NCBI GenBank assembly: GCA_938743325.2
Contig: OW568868.1
Coordinates: forward strand, 930,001-994,000
DNA length: 64,000 bases
Origin: Pycnococcus provasolii
Lineage: Eukaryota > Chlorophyta > Pseudoscourfieldiophyceae > Pseudoscourfieldiales > Pycnococcaceae
Direction: 5' to 3'
Below, piece by piece: positions 48,605-57,873 of this stretch. A program made the position numbers and the translations under genes. Numbering within the stretch: position 1 is the stretch's first letter; every line of letters begins with the position of its first letter. The notes under the pieces are model-generated. The model had not been told where the DNA came from and searched no databases. It saw only the letters and a program-made list of their open reading frames with translations.

Positions 48605-49480
48605 TCACGAGGACTTGGGCTTGGGCTTCAAGAGAGCTTGCACGCCCTCTTTCACGCCTGTAGCCACCTCGACGAACCACATAAGCTGAAGGGCGTAGAA
48701 GACGAGTGAAATGGCAAACACAGCCTGGCCACGCCAGGCATCGGTCCACAGGTGCACCGTGGAGTACTGCCGGATTATCATGTACATCGGGAGAAGAACA
48801 CGTGTGGCGGTGAAGCACAGTGCGAAGAGAGCGCTCGTGATGAGAAATCCAAGAGCCTCTGGTCGTTTCGTGCGCTCGTAGAACCAGCGGATGTGCAGAA
48901 ACACGGTGCTCAGCTCAGACAGATGAACGTACGTGCCAAACTCGCCTCCCTGCTTGCCGCCAAGGACGATGAGATAGCTGATGATCCCAAGCCAGTGGTG
49001 CACGCTGTATCCGACGAACATCGGAAATGTTATGGTTCCGTGCAGGTACGTAACGATGACCAGAATCGTGTCGTATGTGAGGTACGCGAGCATGAGCGCA
49101 AAGCAAGCCTCCTGGAACGGCGAATTAGATGTCCAAAGGCGACACGAGAAGTCGCCGTCGCTGAAGTCGATCACCGCGGTGGTGAAAAAAGTTGCCGCGT
49201 GCACCATCGACGTGGCGATGTTGCGCCAAACGAGCCTCTGCTTTAGGTCGCGCGCTTCTTTTCTGTACGTTCGCGAACACCGCCACAGGATGGCAGGCGC
49301 GACTACGTTGTGGACGACGAGCATGAGCGAAAGGTATGCCGCGTACGTGGCGTAGAACCACCAAGGCTGGTGCGCGAGGTACGCCATGGGTGCTAGTAGC
49401 ATCGCGGTGGTGGTCAAGCGAAAGTGATCGCAGAGGGGCGGAAACAGAACGCGACCCGGGGCGGGAGAATTCTGGGGCAT
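48605..49480 (-). CDS. TLC-domain membrane protein
   Basis: 291 residues with about seven hydrophobic helices and a TRAM-LAG1-CLN8 pattern: a basic loop before the core, the FVGYSVHHWLGIISYLIV motif with its paired histidines, then ELSTVFLHIRWF. TLC proteins include ceramide synthases and lipid-sensing or lipid-trafficking membrane proteins; this one lacks a Hox-like region, so ceramide synthase activity is not supported. The frame extends upstream without support; the ATG at 49480 is 104 bp from the divergent RRM gene. It is convergent with Obg with 82 bp between stops. Confidence 0.85.
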   Translation of the reverse strand: MPQNSPAPGRVLFPPLCDHFRLTTTAMLLAPMAYLAHQPWWFYATYAAYLSLMLVVHNVVAPAILWRCSRTYRKEARDLKQRLVWRNIATSMVHAATFFTTAVIDFSDGDFSCRLWTSNSPFQEACFALMLAYLTYDTILVIVTYLHGTITFPMFVGYSVHHWLGIISYLIVLGGKQGGEFGTYVHLSELSTVFLHIRWFYERTKRPEALGFLITSALFALCFTATRVLLPMYMIIRQYSTVHLWTDAWRGQAVFAISLVFYALQLMWFVEVATGVKEGVQALLKPKPKSS

Positions 49481-49584
49481 CCTAACCCCTAATCTTGGGG
49501 CATGTCGAACCCCCAAACTGATTCTGTCACGCGCAACTATCCATACCTCGCGCAACTCGCAGGCGGCGGCGCTTCTCCAAGACG

Positions 49585-50529
49585 ATGGAGAAGTTGGCGA
49601 AGAAGGAGAAGAAGGAGAAGAAGGAGAAGAAGAGAGAGAAGAGGAAAAAGCACGGCGACGAAGACAACGACGGGGAGGAGCACAAGAACGCAGTCGCTGC
49701 CGATGACAACAACGACGATAACAACCGTGGGGACGACGACGACGACGACGACGACGTCGACGGGGCTGCTCCCAAGAGAAAGAAGCAGCGAGGCAAGAAG
49801 AAGAAAAAAGGAGAAAGCGCTCAGCAGGAGGAGGAGACGAAACATGACGCAGCATTGGCAGAAAGCAGCAAGGACTTGTCGAATGCTGCAGCACCGACAC
49901 CGCAGTCGCACCTCGTGTACGTCGCCGGCCTTCCGTACGACGTGGAAGAGGAGGAGCTTCGCCGCTTCTTTGCCGAGGGCGGCGTCGAGCCACCTGAGCC
50001 AGCGTCGCGAGGTGGCATCGAGTACTTCACATTTCCAGACTCTGGACGATTCAACGGAATCTGCAAGGTGTCGTTCGCAACGGAGAGCGACTCAAAGCGA
50101 GCCATTACGTTCGACGGCACCGACTTTCGTGGAGACGGCGCGCGCTACGTCGTCATCAAGCCATGGACAAAGCCAGCTGCAGCCAGCAGCCCCGCTGCGC
50201 CGTCGTCGGATCACGCTGGCGCATTTTACGCTCCTCGCGTCGACACACTACCTCCCAGCGTTTACGTCGGCAACCTGCACTTCGCCGTAGACGAGGAGGA
50301 GTTGTCGGCAGCCTTCGCCGCCGCAGGATGCACAGTCAGGCGAGTGAGGCTGCACACCGACCCGTCAACCGGCCAGAGCCGCGGATTCGCTCATGTTGAC
50401 CTCGGCAGCCGAATATGCGCGGAGAAGGGGCTCGCACTCGACGGGCAATTTCTACGCGGCCGGAACTTGCGAGTAGGTTACGCTCAGAAAGCGAAGCTGC
50501 CGAAAGGATCGAGAGCCGCCCCTTCGTAA
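49585..50529 (+). CDS. Nucleolin-like two-RRM RNA-binding protein
   Basis: 314 residues. A Lys/Glu-repetitive N-terminus (EKKEKKEKKREKRKKHG) and an Asp run make a highly charged tail of about 100 residues. Two RRM domains follow: RRM1 near 111-190 with VYVAGLPYDVEEEELRRFF as RNP2, RRM2 near 227-305 with VYVGNLHFAVDEEELSAAF and RNP1-like GFAHVDLG. This shape is typical of nucleolar ribosome-biogenesis factors. RRM1 lacks a clear aromatic RNP1 (GICKVSFA). It is convergent with the Tim17-like gene, 42 bp between stops. Confidence 0.88.
   Translation: MEKLAKKEKKEKKEKKREKRKKHGDEDNDGEEHKNAVAADDNNDDNNRGDDDDDDDDVDGAAPKRKKQRGKKKKKGESAQQEEETKHDAALAESSKDLSNAAAPTPQSHLVYVAGLPYDVEEEELRRFFAEGGVEPPEPASRGGIEYFTFPDSGRFNGICKVSFATESDSKRAITFDGTDFRGDGARYVVIKPWTKPAAASSPAAPSSDHAGAFYAPRVDTLPPSVYVGNLHFAVDEEELSAAFAAAGCTVRRVRLHTDPSTGQSRGFAHVDLGSRICAEKGLALDGQFLRGRNLRVGYAQKAKLPKGSRAAPS
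49590..49640 (+). repeat. GAAGAAGGAGAA purine repeat in coding sequence
   Basis: Tandem purine repeats encoding alternating Lys and Glu at the start of the two-RRM protein. Confidence 0.7.
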
Positions 50530-50571
50530 AAAGGCTTTTTGTTTTTCTCTCTCTTAATGTTTGTTTACATT

Positions 50572-51086
50572 CTATCGTCTCAACGAGGCCATGGCGTACG
50601 CAACTGTGCCACACATCGTCGCCAGCAAAGCCACGCTCGCGACGCTTGGCCTCTGCGCGGCAACGTCCGTGAGTGCGAACACCACGCCTGTTGCACACCC
50701 CGCAATTGCGTGGTTCGTCGCGCCGACACGCCGCCTTGTCTTCTGTGCTACACAAAGTGCTGCCGTGTACCTGGTTTTGGTTGTCGTGAGTGAGATGTTG
50801 TGTTCCAGTGAGCGTACATACTGATTTGTCCATCAAATCGTCTAACAGTGTCTCTAATCGAAAAGTCGCACGTGAAGGCGAGTGCACCCGTCGTTCTTGC
50901 CGGACGTAGCACGCGTAAAGTTGGCCGTTTCCGTTTCGTCAACCAGTCCGCGGATGCACCCGCAAGTCCTGCGGCGAGTCCCGTGCTAGCACCCAGCGCC
51001 GTTCCCGCAGCGGTTGCGTGCATCAGAGACGTCCAAGGTGGCGAGGCAGAGGCTGTGCTTTTGCTCTTTTCAGATGTCGTCGCCAT
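50572..51086 (-). CDS. Small Tim17-like membrane protein, possibly complex I B14.7
   Basis: I infer two exons, 51086-50872 and 50770-50572, with a 101-nt phase-2 intron (donor GTGCGA, acceptor AACCAG), giving a 137-residue protein. Without splicing each exon frame breaks; with it a continuous set of hydrophobic segments appears: HATAAGTALGASTGLAAGLA, then TTGALAFT joined to YTAALCVAQKTRRR, then NHAIAGCATGVVFAL and SVALLATMCGTVAYAM. The Gly-rich helices and an (N)HAIAGCATG motif after a basic loop resemble the Tim17/PMP24 superfamily, notably complex I subunit B14.7 (NDUFA11). The donor is not a strong consensus, so the exact junction is uncertain. Confidence 0.58.
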
Positions 51087-51486
51087 CTCGCAGCCTTTAC
51101 GATGGTTATTATGGCAAAAGCCCGTTGCTTTTTGTTTGGAATGTTTGCCGGTTGCCACGTTGGCACTCGGACATGGGAGGGTGGCAGTCGCCGTTGTCAC
51201 CCTTATCGAGCACGCGCACAGACCTTTCCCTTTAGGGACGAGCGGCGCCCCGTCGGCCCCGACCCGACCCTTTTCGTTTTCGTTTTCCAGGTTCCAGTTC
51301 CCACCCGGACTCGCAGTCTCGCACCCGGTAAAGGTAAAGGTAGGAGTGATGCGATCACGGATCCCCCCCCCATCCCTCTCCCTCTCCCTCTCCCTTCCTC
51401 CAACACGCGTTACTCGGTTACTGTACACGACGCCGCATACCCGCATAGTTCTACCATAAGCTCATAAGCCTACGCAACGCGTGCAC
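51087..51486. promoter_or_regulatory. Divergent intergenic region
   Basis: 400 bp between the Tim17-like (minus) and unknown two-helix (plus) starts. A C-rich tract and CTCCCT repeats lie at 51363-51396 and a GTAAAG duplication near 51328. No gene was supported. Confidence 0.35.
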
Positions 51487-53241
51487 ATGGCACAGCGGGC
51501 AACCAGCACTTCGCAAGGCGGCGTGGACGCGACGGGGTTCGGACAACCGTCGCACGCACACCGCCTGCCGCTGTCGCTGCAGAGCCTGGCGTCGAACGCG
51601 GAGTGGCCGTTAAGGCCAGGCGACGCGTCGTCCACCTCGCTCGTGTCTATCCTGCTGCAGCCTGGCGCGTCCGCGTCGGCGCTCAGCCGAGGCGTCCGCG
51701 CGCACGAGGCGGCGCGCAGCAGCGCGCGCGCGTGGTTGCTGCGCGAGAGACTGTACGAAGGAAACAGCTTCACGGCAGACGAGGAGGCTTTGGTCGAACG
51801 TATCGCCATTGCGGCCACAGCCACGGTAGCAAGCGCGCCAGGCGGTGCCGAGCGCAATGCTGCTGCTGCTGCTGCGCTCGTCGAGGCGGATGCGGTATTC
51901 ACGTTCCTCGCTGGTGACGACAACGCGCTCAACGACGAGCTGAATGCCGATGTCGTCGACGCGCTCTGCGTTGCCGTGCACGCTGCGTCGGTGAGCGTGC
52001 TTGCGGACATAGACGAGGTCGCGGCGACGGTACTCGTTGACGATGGGTGGCTCGACGCCGCGTTTACAGTCGCCGACGAGTACGCGACACGCTCAAACGA
52101 TTCGACACGAAGACGTGTGTTCAGTCGTCATGGATTCGTCGGTGCTGCGACGTACTGCGCACGCTTTCGCGACTTGTCCGCGGATGATAGAAGCAAGTTC
52201 CTGTCGCTGCGCCAGCAATTCGAGACGTCGTCGAGAAGCAAACAGCAGAAAGAAATTCCCGCTGGAACGTCCACACCTGCCAGCGGTCAAATGTCCACGA
52301 CATTGTCCGCAAAAGAGAAAGACAGCCCGTTGCAGTGGCTTGACATGATCGTTCACTCGGTACATGACAAGGAGCATGGAAATGCAAACACAAGTCAATT
52401 TACGCGTCAACTCAGTGGCCGGGCAAGCATTGGCGCGCTCTTTGGAAGCTCCTTGTCTGGCGCAGGATCGGGGGACGAAGGCTTTGGCAATGGAAGCGAC
52501 GCACCAAGTGATGATGAGGAAATGTATCCGGAGGTGGAAGAACCACCGAGCTTGGCGAAGCTCTCGCTGACTCTCTACATGCACAATGCTGCTCTTCAGG
52601 CGGGCAAGCTTCTCTCGCTTCTCTCGATTGTTTTCATTGCTGGCACCATATTCGTGCTGCTGTTTAGGGTTGCACGACTGCCGCTGGTCACCGCCCTCGC
52701 GTTGACTGCGGCGATCCACGTATTCGTCGTCGGGATACTCGCAACAATTAGCATTAGGCGAATCCCCCAAACGGAGCAGGAGCTCAAAAAAGAGTATGAA
52801 GTATTTGCAGAGAAGGCGGAGCGCTACCGGAATGCGAACCAAGGCGAAGACGGTAGCGGTGCCACGCATCCCTCGTTCGAGCAGGCTTTGGCGACCACAG
52901 CAGCCACCGTCATGGGTGGACATCCGGGTGGTATGTTGGCGCAGCTTGGGCACCTTGGGCATACTCGCGGCGTTGGCGAACGGAGACTGTCGAGCACGTC
53001 CCCCAGCCTCACGTCGCAGGACGCGTCGATTCTCAACGCCGCCGAGGAGGGCCGCATGCGGCAGTCTAGCCCACGCGATCGTTCGGATAGCGGTCGCACG
53101 AGGCAGCCGCACAGCCCACGCGATCGCTCGGACAGCGGTAGGACGACTCGGCGGCTGATGACAACCGCCCAGCGCGATCGGTCGACGAGTGACCGGAACA
53201 GATCGGTTACGATGCCTCGTCCACATTCGACGAGCATGTAA
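51487..53241 (+). CDS. Unrecognised protein with C-terminal helix pair and RS-like tail
   Basis: 584 residues from the ATG at 51487. The N-terminal half is helical and Ala-rich with no recognised domain. An acidic Ser/Asp/Glu region (SDAPSDDEEMYPEVEEPP) precedes a hydrophobic hairpin near 385-430 (LLSLLSIVFIAGTIFVLLF and ALALTAAIHVFVVGILATI). The cytosolic tail is Ser/Arg/Asp-rich and carries a tandem repeat of SPRDRSDSGRT followed by more RDRS units. The hairpin suggests membrane shaping or ER anchoring, as in reticulon-like proteins, but no family motif supports that. Confidence 0.7.
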   Translation: MAQRATSTSQGGVDATGFGQPSHAHRLPLSLQSLASNAEWPLRPGDASSTSLVSILLQPGASASALSRGVRAHEAARSSARAWLLRERLYEGNSFTADEEALVERIAIAATATVASAPGGAERNAAAAAALVEADAVFTFLAGDDNALNDELNADVVDALCVAVHAASVSVLADIDEVAATVLVDDGWLDAAFTVADEYATRSNDSTRRRVFSRHGFVGAATYCARFRDLSADDRSKFLSLRQQFETSSRSKQQKEIPAGTSTPASGQMSTTLSAKEKDSPLQWLDMIVHSVHDKEHGNANTSQFTRQLSGRASIGALFGSSLSGAGSGDEGFGNGSDAPSDDEEMYPEVEEPPSLAKLSLTLYMHNAALQAGKLLSLLSIVFIAGTIFVLLFRVARLPLVTALALTAAIHVFVVGILATISIRRIPQTEQELKKEYEVFAEKAERYRNANQGEDGSGATHPSFEQALATTAATVMGGHPGGMLAQLGHLGHTRGVGERRLSSTSPSLTSQDASILNAAEEGRMRQSSPRDRSDSGRTRQPHSPRDRSDSGRTTRRLMTTAQRDRSTSDRNRSVTMPRPHSTSM

Positions 53242-53781
53242 ATTGTAAGAACATGAACTTTTCACACGCCGTCGTGCGTCCAACCCCCTTGGTCTCTTGG
53301 CACTTACTTCGCAAATAAGTGTTTTGCGAGATTTGAGGCGTGTTGAAAAAAAAAACGCCGCGAGGGTGTGAACAAAGGTTGAAATTAAAGTTGAATAACT
53401 AAGGATTCACTATCATCTTGGTTTTCTCTCTTTCTGTACTTTCTGCGAGAACAATAATGCGACCAAAACTTCTGGATTGCGACCAAAACATTCCGCTCGC
53501 TCTGGGACTCACACTTGAACTCAAACAAGGTAACGTAAGGTAAGGTAGTTTACCCCTGACGAAGATTAGGGTTAGGGTTAGTCGGTCGTCGCCCGATTCC
53601 CGTCAACGACGGATCCCCCCCTGCCATTTTTGAATCCCAAAGCAGGCCTGCTCTGTTTTCCCCTGCCACGCGCCATTCCCCCCCTCCCCTCCCTCCCCTC
53701 CCCTCGTCCTCCCCCTCTCCCTCCATTTGCAAAATCAAAAAGCACAACCACGACACCACACGACGACGACGAGAGCCAATA
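53242..53781. promoter_or_regulatory. Intergenic region with telomere-type element
   Basis: 540 bp between two plus-strand genes. At 53566-53580 is TTAGGGTTAGGGTTA; a GTAAGGTAAG duplication lies near 53530-53545 and pyrimidine-rich tracts near 53670-53730. No gene seen; presumed promoter of the PHD gene. Confidence 0.45.
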
Positions 53782-56277
53782 ATGGCTGCCGCAGAGCCAC
53801 TTAAGGCTGAGCCAACAGCGGCAAGGTCCACCGTGGCAACCGCCGCCGCGCCGGCGCCTCAGCAGAACCTGTGGCCGGCGGAGCCGTACTGGACGCACGT
53901 CGGGCCGGACAGGTGGTTTCAAAAGCTACGCGACATTCCCGGCGTAAGCGCAGACGAGTGGCGCGTGCTCGACGGCCTCACGTACGGCTCGCAGCTGTGC
54001 TTCTTTGTGGAAGGGTTTGAGCAGCTGCTGTCGCAGAAACTGGGAAACGACTCCAAGGCAAAGCACGCGGAGGTGGATCCCGACGCAACACGGATACGTG
54101 CTGAGGCATTCCCTCACAGTCTCACTCGTGCCATCGAGAAGGTGCGCTTCGTGCGCATGTCTCTGTGCATCCTCAATCCTGTGCGCCAACCTCCCGCACC
54201 AGCGAAGCCGGCACCTGGCTGGCTCAAGGCGACAATCACGCTGTGGTTTGAGGCGGTGGCAGAGCTCGGATTCAAGTCGCACGACGGTGAGCAGGGGTGC
54301 GTGGATGTGACATGCTACCCTGGCAACGACGCAGACGCCTTCCTCGTAAAGCTTTCCACGTACGACAGCGTGGCGCTGTCGACGTTCATGGACAGAAAAC
54401 AGCACAGCGTGACTTGCCGCAAAACTGGGCGCAAGGGGCTTGCGGTGTACGACCCTCTCGACGACACAGGACGCTTCGACTTCTCGCCCTGGAGGTGCCT
54501 GAAGGTTCGGTGGGATGACAAGCCGGACGAGGGGTTCGCTCAGCCAACTTCTCCGTGGGACCTATGCAACGTCGATGGCAAGCGCAGCGAAAATTATTCC
54601 GCTGTGGACGAGCAGCCAGGCACGTGGATGCACGGCATGGGTGGTCGACGTCCTCTGCTGCCGCATGAGGCGCCATTCAGCGGCCTTCCCACTTCGGCGC
54701 ATGGGCGCATCCCTGGACCGCCGCCGCCGCCGCCGCCAGGTACGTGCCCGCCACCGCCGCCGCCGTCATCTTCTAGTGGCCGACCTCTACCCAAGTCACG
54801 CAAGGATCCGTCCGCGTACGCCGCCGCTCATCATGCCACTGCGCAGGCGAAGAAAGGTGCCAACAAGGTGCCAACGGGAGAGCACCACGAGTACGCGTGC
54901 GCGCTCTGCGCCGACGGAGGCAGCCTTTTGCTCTGCGAGGGCACGTGCATGCGCAGCTTTCACGTAGAATGCCTGCGCAATTCCGGCATCGAGGTGCCCG
55001 AAGGCGACGCGCCCTTCTACTGCGACCAATGCCAGACCCAATCGCACGTCTGCTCGCACTGCGGACTTAGCGGCACACCCATGGATCCGACGATGCGCTG
55101 CTCGATGCACAACTGTGGACTGCACTTCCACCTCGGCTGCGTGAAGAAGCTCTTTAAGTACCGCTTCGGAAAGGGAAACAACCCTGGCGACGGCGAGAAG
55201 GGGTTCACCTGCCATGCGCATTACTGCGCCAACTGCCGCATGAGCGGGGACGCGCTCAGGTTGAAGCAGTGCTACGTGTGCCGGCGAAGCTTCCACCAGG
55301 AGTGCCTGTACGATGAGCACAACGTTTTCAGCCTCAACACAGGGGCGTACAACGTGACGAGCGGCGCGGCGATCATCAAGTGCGCGGAGTGCGTGTCCGC
55401 GAAGGAGCGCCGCGGCAACGGCGATGCGAACCCAAAACGGATCGTCAGGTACCACATTCCGCTCGAAACGTACGAAAAGAGCCATGGGTGGGTGCACGAG
55501 CTCGCTTCAAATGGCAGCATCGTGCAGAGCAAGGAGCTGAAGGGCAGGCCGCTCTTCACATTTGGCACGCACCAGAAGGGTGGCGGTGTGGACTTCCTGA
55601 CGCCTCCGCCGGTGGCGAACAAGCTGCACACTTTCCTGCAGTTGTCTCCCCCGAAGCTTACTCCGCCGTCGGACCGCCCGGGGGCTGCGCATGGCACGGC
55701 GGAAGCCATCGACGACGAAGAGGACGACGGGATGCCACACGTGCAGTTGCGTCAGTCTCGATTCCACGAGCCACCGGTCGTTCTGAACGGTGAGCCTGTG
55801 ACGAACGACCTCGTGGGTAGGCGTCTTCGCCACAACGACGTCTTCCAGGTGGGTGCAATCGTTTACGTGTACACCGCACCAAACTGCGGCGGCCCGTCAC
55901 CGCAGGCGCTTGCGACGGTGCCATTGCCAAGGAATCGCATGCCTACGTGGCGCGGCATGGCACGCAACCTAAAGCGCAAAGCGGAGGTGCAGAAGCGTGG
56001 CGGCGTCGTATGCGAGGTGGAGAATGATATCCAGCTTGAATTCTACGATGCGCCCGTAGACGAGGTGAACGAAGCTGCGGAACGTGTCGCAAGTGCCAAG
56101 GCTCGCTTGCCGCCAGCTCCAATTTTTCCTATGGCAGTGGCAGCTGTGCCACCCGAATCGCCCGCTGCCATGTGGCAGTGGCTGTGCCGCCTGATTCGCC
56201 ATAAATTATTTTGCGCGTTTTTCCTCATTTCACCTCTTTTTTTTTATTTTAAAAAAACCAACCTCCTTCTTTTGTGA
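53782..56277 (+). CDS. Multi-PHD chromatin protein with ARF-like segment
   Basis: 831 residues. An Ala/Pro N-terminus is followed by a folded region. Residues about 184-258 end in FSPWRCLKVRWDDKP and TSPWDL, resembling the ancillary (Auxin_resp) region of auxin response factors (KWRSLKVRWDE then RVSPWEI). A Pro-rich linker (about 310-345) precedes three zinc-binding modules: a PHD finger (ACALCADGGSLLLCEG, near 371), a second (CSHCGLSG with HLGCVKKLF, near 421-480) and a third (CANCRMSGDALRLKQCYVC, near 485). This arrangement recalls plant EDM2-like histone readers. The final 35 residues are unusually hydrophobic and come from A/T-rich DNA. Confidence 0.78.
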   Translation: MAAAEPLKAEPTAARSTVATAAAPAPQQNLWPAEPYWTHVGPDRWFQKLRDIPGVSADEWRVLDGLTYGSQLCFFVEGFEQLLSQKLGNDSKAKHAEVDPDATRIRAEAFPHSLTRAIEKVRFVRMSLCILNPVRQPPAPAKPAPGWLKATITLWFEAVAELGFKSHDGEQGCVDVTCYPGNDADAFLVKLSTYDSVALSTFMDRKQHSVTCRKTGRKGLAVYDPLDDTGRFDFSPWRCLKVRWDDKPDEGFAQPTSPWDLCNVDGKRSENYSAVDEQPGTWMHGMGGRRPLLPHEAPFSGLPTSAHGRIPGPPPPPPPGTCPPPPPPSSSSGRPLPKSRKDPSAYAAAHHATAQAKKGANKVPTGEHHEYACALCADGGSLLLCEGTCMRSFHVECLRNSGIEVPEGDAPFYCDQCQTQSHVCSHCGLSGTPMDPTMRCSMHNCGLHFHLGCVKKLFKYRFGKGNNPGDGEKGFTCHAHYCANCRMSGDALRLKQCYVCRRSFHQECLYDEHNVFSLNTGAYNVTSGAAIIKCAECVSAKERRGNGDANPKRIVRYHIPLETYEKSHGWVHELASNGSIVQSKELKGRPLFTFGTHQKGGGVDFLTPPPVANKLHTFLQLSPPKLTPPSDRPGAAHGTAEAIDDEEDDGMPHVQLRQSRFHEPPVVLNGEPVTNDLVGRRLRHNDVFQVGAIVYVYTAPNCGGPSPQALATVPLPRNRMPTWRGMARNLKRKAEVQKRGGVVCEVENDIQLEFYDAPVDEVNEAAERVASAKARLPPAPIFPMAVAAVPPESPAAMWQWLCRLIRHKLFCAFFLISPLFFYFKKTNLLLL

Positions 56278-56499
56278 ACTCCCTTAGGTTCTTTAGGTAG
56301 AAGTAGTATCACGCTGGACGCCAGCGAAAAGTGGTGTGAATATGGACGACGAGTTGGACGAAGGAAACCTAGTTCAGTTACTGGATGGGCAATCTTAGCA
56401 CGCAACCTAACAACAAAAATGTACCACCACACCAACGCACCCAACTTGCTCCTTAAAAGCAGATTATCCCAAGCAGACCCAGCTTTCAGCGCTCGTCGT
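56278..56499. other. Convergent intergenic spacer
   Basis: 222 bp between stops of the PHD gene (plus) and AP2 gene (minus). Nothing beyond presumed 3' ends is seen. Confidence 0.4.
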
Positions 56500-57873
56500 T
56501 TAGGTGGTTGGGTTGGGCTCTTCTTCGTCAATGCAATCACCCTTCGTCTTTGCATCAATCACCACCGTCGCAGCCGCGGCAGCCTGCCACTCGACGCGTT
56601 GTCGCGTCGCGTCCCGAGCAACGTCCGCAACCTCCTTTCCGTGGTTTTGCTCAAGGATGTCGATGTAGTTGCTCACATCGTAGTTCAACACGGCATCCAA
56701 TCCGCGCTGCTTGACAGCCTCGCGATCGTAAGCCATTGCAGCATCCTCCTCCGCATCGTAAAGACCGAGGTAGCGGTACTTCTTGCCATTCAAATTCCCA
56801 ATGCGCGCCTCCCACTTGCCCTTCTGATGGCGCGTGACGCCTCGAAACTTGCTCGATCCTCGGCTGTATCCCTTCGACTGTCGGCGCAGGCTCATCACGA
56901 GGTCATCCTTCGTAATCTCCTTGAGGTGCTCGAGCTCCTGCGCGTAATTTGACATTGCGTAGTTCGTCGCCGCGTGCTGACCGCGGCACTTGATGGCGGC
57001 GATGTCGTACGCGAGAGCAGCCTGCTCCTCGCTGTCGAATCCGCCCAGGTAAACCTGCCTTCCCTGCTCCCAGATGTGCGCTTCCCATCGGCCTGTCCTG
57101 CAGTGGTGAGTGACGCCTCGAAAGCGCGACGTGTTCGTCCTTGATGCCGCCTTCCTCTTGCCGCCGCCCGGGGTGTTTTCTGCTCCCGGTGAGCTGGCGT
57201 CCTTCGCGTCGGTGGCTGCAGACGACGTGGGCGGCGGCACATCGTCCGGTGCGGCTTCTCCAAACATCTCCGACTTTGCCGTCGCGTTTGGCATCGGGCT
57301 TGCTGACGCCGACGCCTGCAAAGCGACCGGCGCGGACGAATGCCTTGGGTTTCGGTTTCCAGGACGCACGAGCGAACGCACCTTCGTCGCAAGGAACGTC
57401 TCCTGTTCCCTTGCCGCGTCAGCAGCCAAGGCGGCGGCGGCTGCGGCAGCCGCCGCGGCATAGTCGTGCGTGGCGCGTCCCGCACGTTTTCGACTTGGCT
57501 TTTTCTGTTCCATCAGCATGGGCGTGTTAGGACTGTATCCAGACGCAGTCGGTGGTGGCGGAGGAGGTGGGGGAGGTGGAAGATTATTGACGACGACAAA
57601 AGCAGCGCCGTGCTCGCCGCCACCACCAACATTCCTCCTCTTATTAGGCGAACTCTCCCCGTTGTGAGCAGCACGCTGTACTGCATCCTGGTGATCCAAG
57701 TCGAAGACGTTCAGGTCGTCGTCGTTGATGTTGTCGTTGTGGTCGATGTTGTTGTTGACGTCATCACAGCGACACAGTATGTCGTTGTGTTCCCCGTCGA
57801 AGATGCTCGTGAGCATTTCGTCTGCAGCTGCCGCGAAGAGCGCGTCCGGCGTGTCGTCTACGTGCTGCGCCAT
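56500..57873 (-). CDS. Two-domain AP2 transcription factor (ANT-like)
   Basis: 457 residues with two AP2 DNA-binding domains joined by a short linker. Domain 1 (about 249-305) holds SRFRGVTHHCRTGRWEAHIW and VYLGGFDSEEQAALAYD; domain 2 (about 340-392) holds SKFRGVTRHQKGKWEARIGN and YRYLGLYDAEEDAAMAYD. Tandem AP2 domains with this linker define the AP2/AINTEGUMENTA class, ancestral in green plants. The long N-terminal part is Asn/Asp/Pro-rich, with a poly-Pro run and an Ala run, and likely disordered. Basic stretches (KKPSRKRAGR) may be nuclear signals. Starts at the ATG at 57873, divergent from plastid S10. Confidence 0.93.
   Translation of the reverse strand: MAQHVDDTPDALFAAAADEMLTSIFDGEHNDILCRCDDVNNNIDHNDNINDDDLNVFDLDHQDAVQRAAHNGESSPNKRRNVGGGGEHGAAFVVVNNLPPPPPPPPPPTASGYSPNTPMLMEQKKPSRKRAGRATHDYAAAAAAAAAALAADAAREQETFLATKVRSLVRPGNRNPRHSSAPVALQASASASPMPNATAKSEMFGEAAPDDVPPPTSSAATDAKDASSPGAENTPGGGKRKAASRTNTSRFRGVTHHCRTGRWEAHIWEQGRQVYLGGFDSEEQAALAYDIAAIKCRGQHAATNYAMSNYAQELEHLKEITKDDLVMSLRRQSKGYSRGSSKFRGVTRHQKGKWEARIGNLNGKKYRYLGLYDAEEDAAMAYDREAVKQRGLDAVLNYDVSNYIDILEQNHGKEVADVARDATRQRVEWQAAAAATVVIDAKTKGDCIDEEEPNPTT

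Noticed and set aside
52093-53283. 396-codon minus-strand frame opposite the two-helix protein
   Set aside because: No domain, and the plus strand has an organised helix pair and repeat tail.
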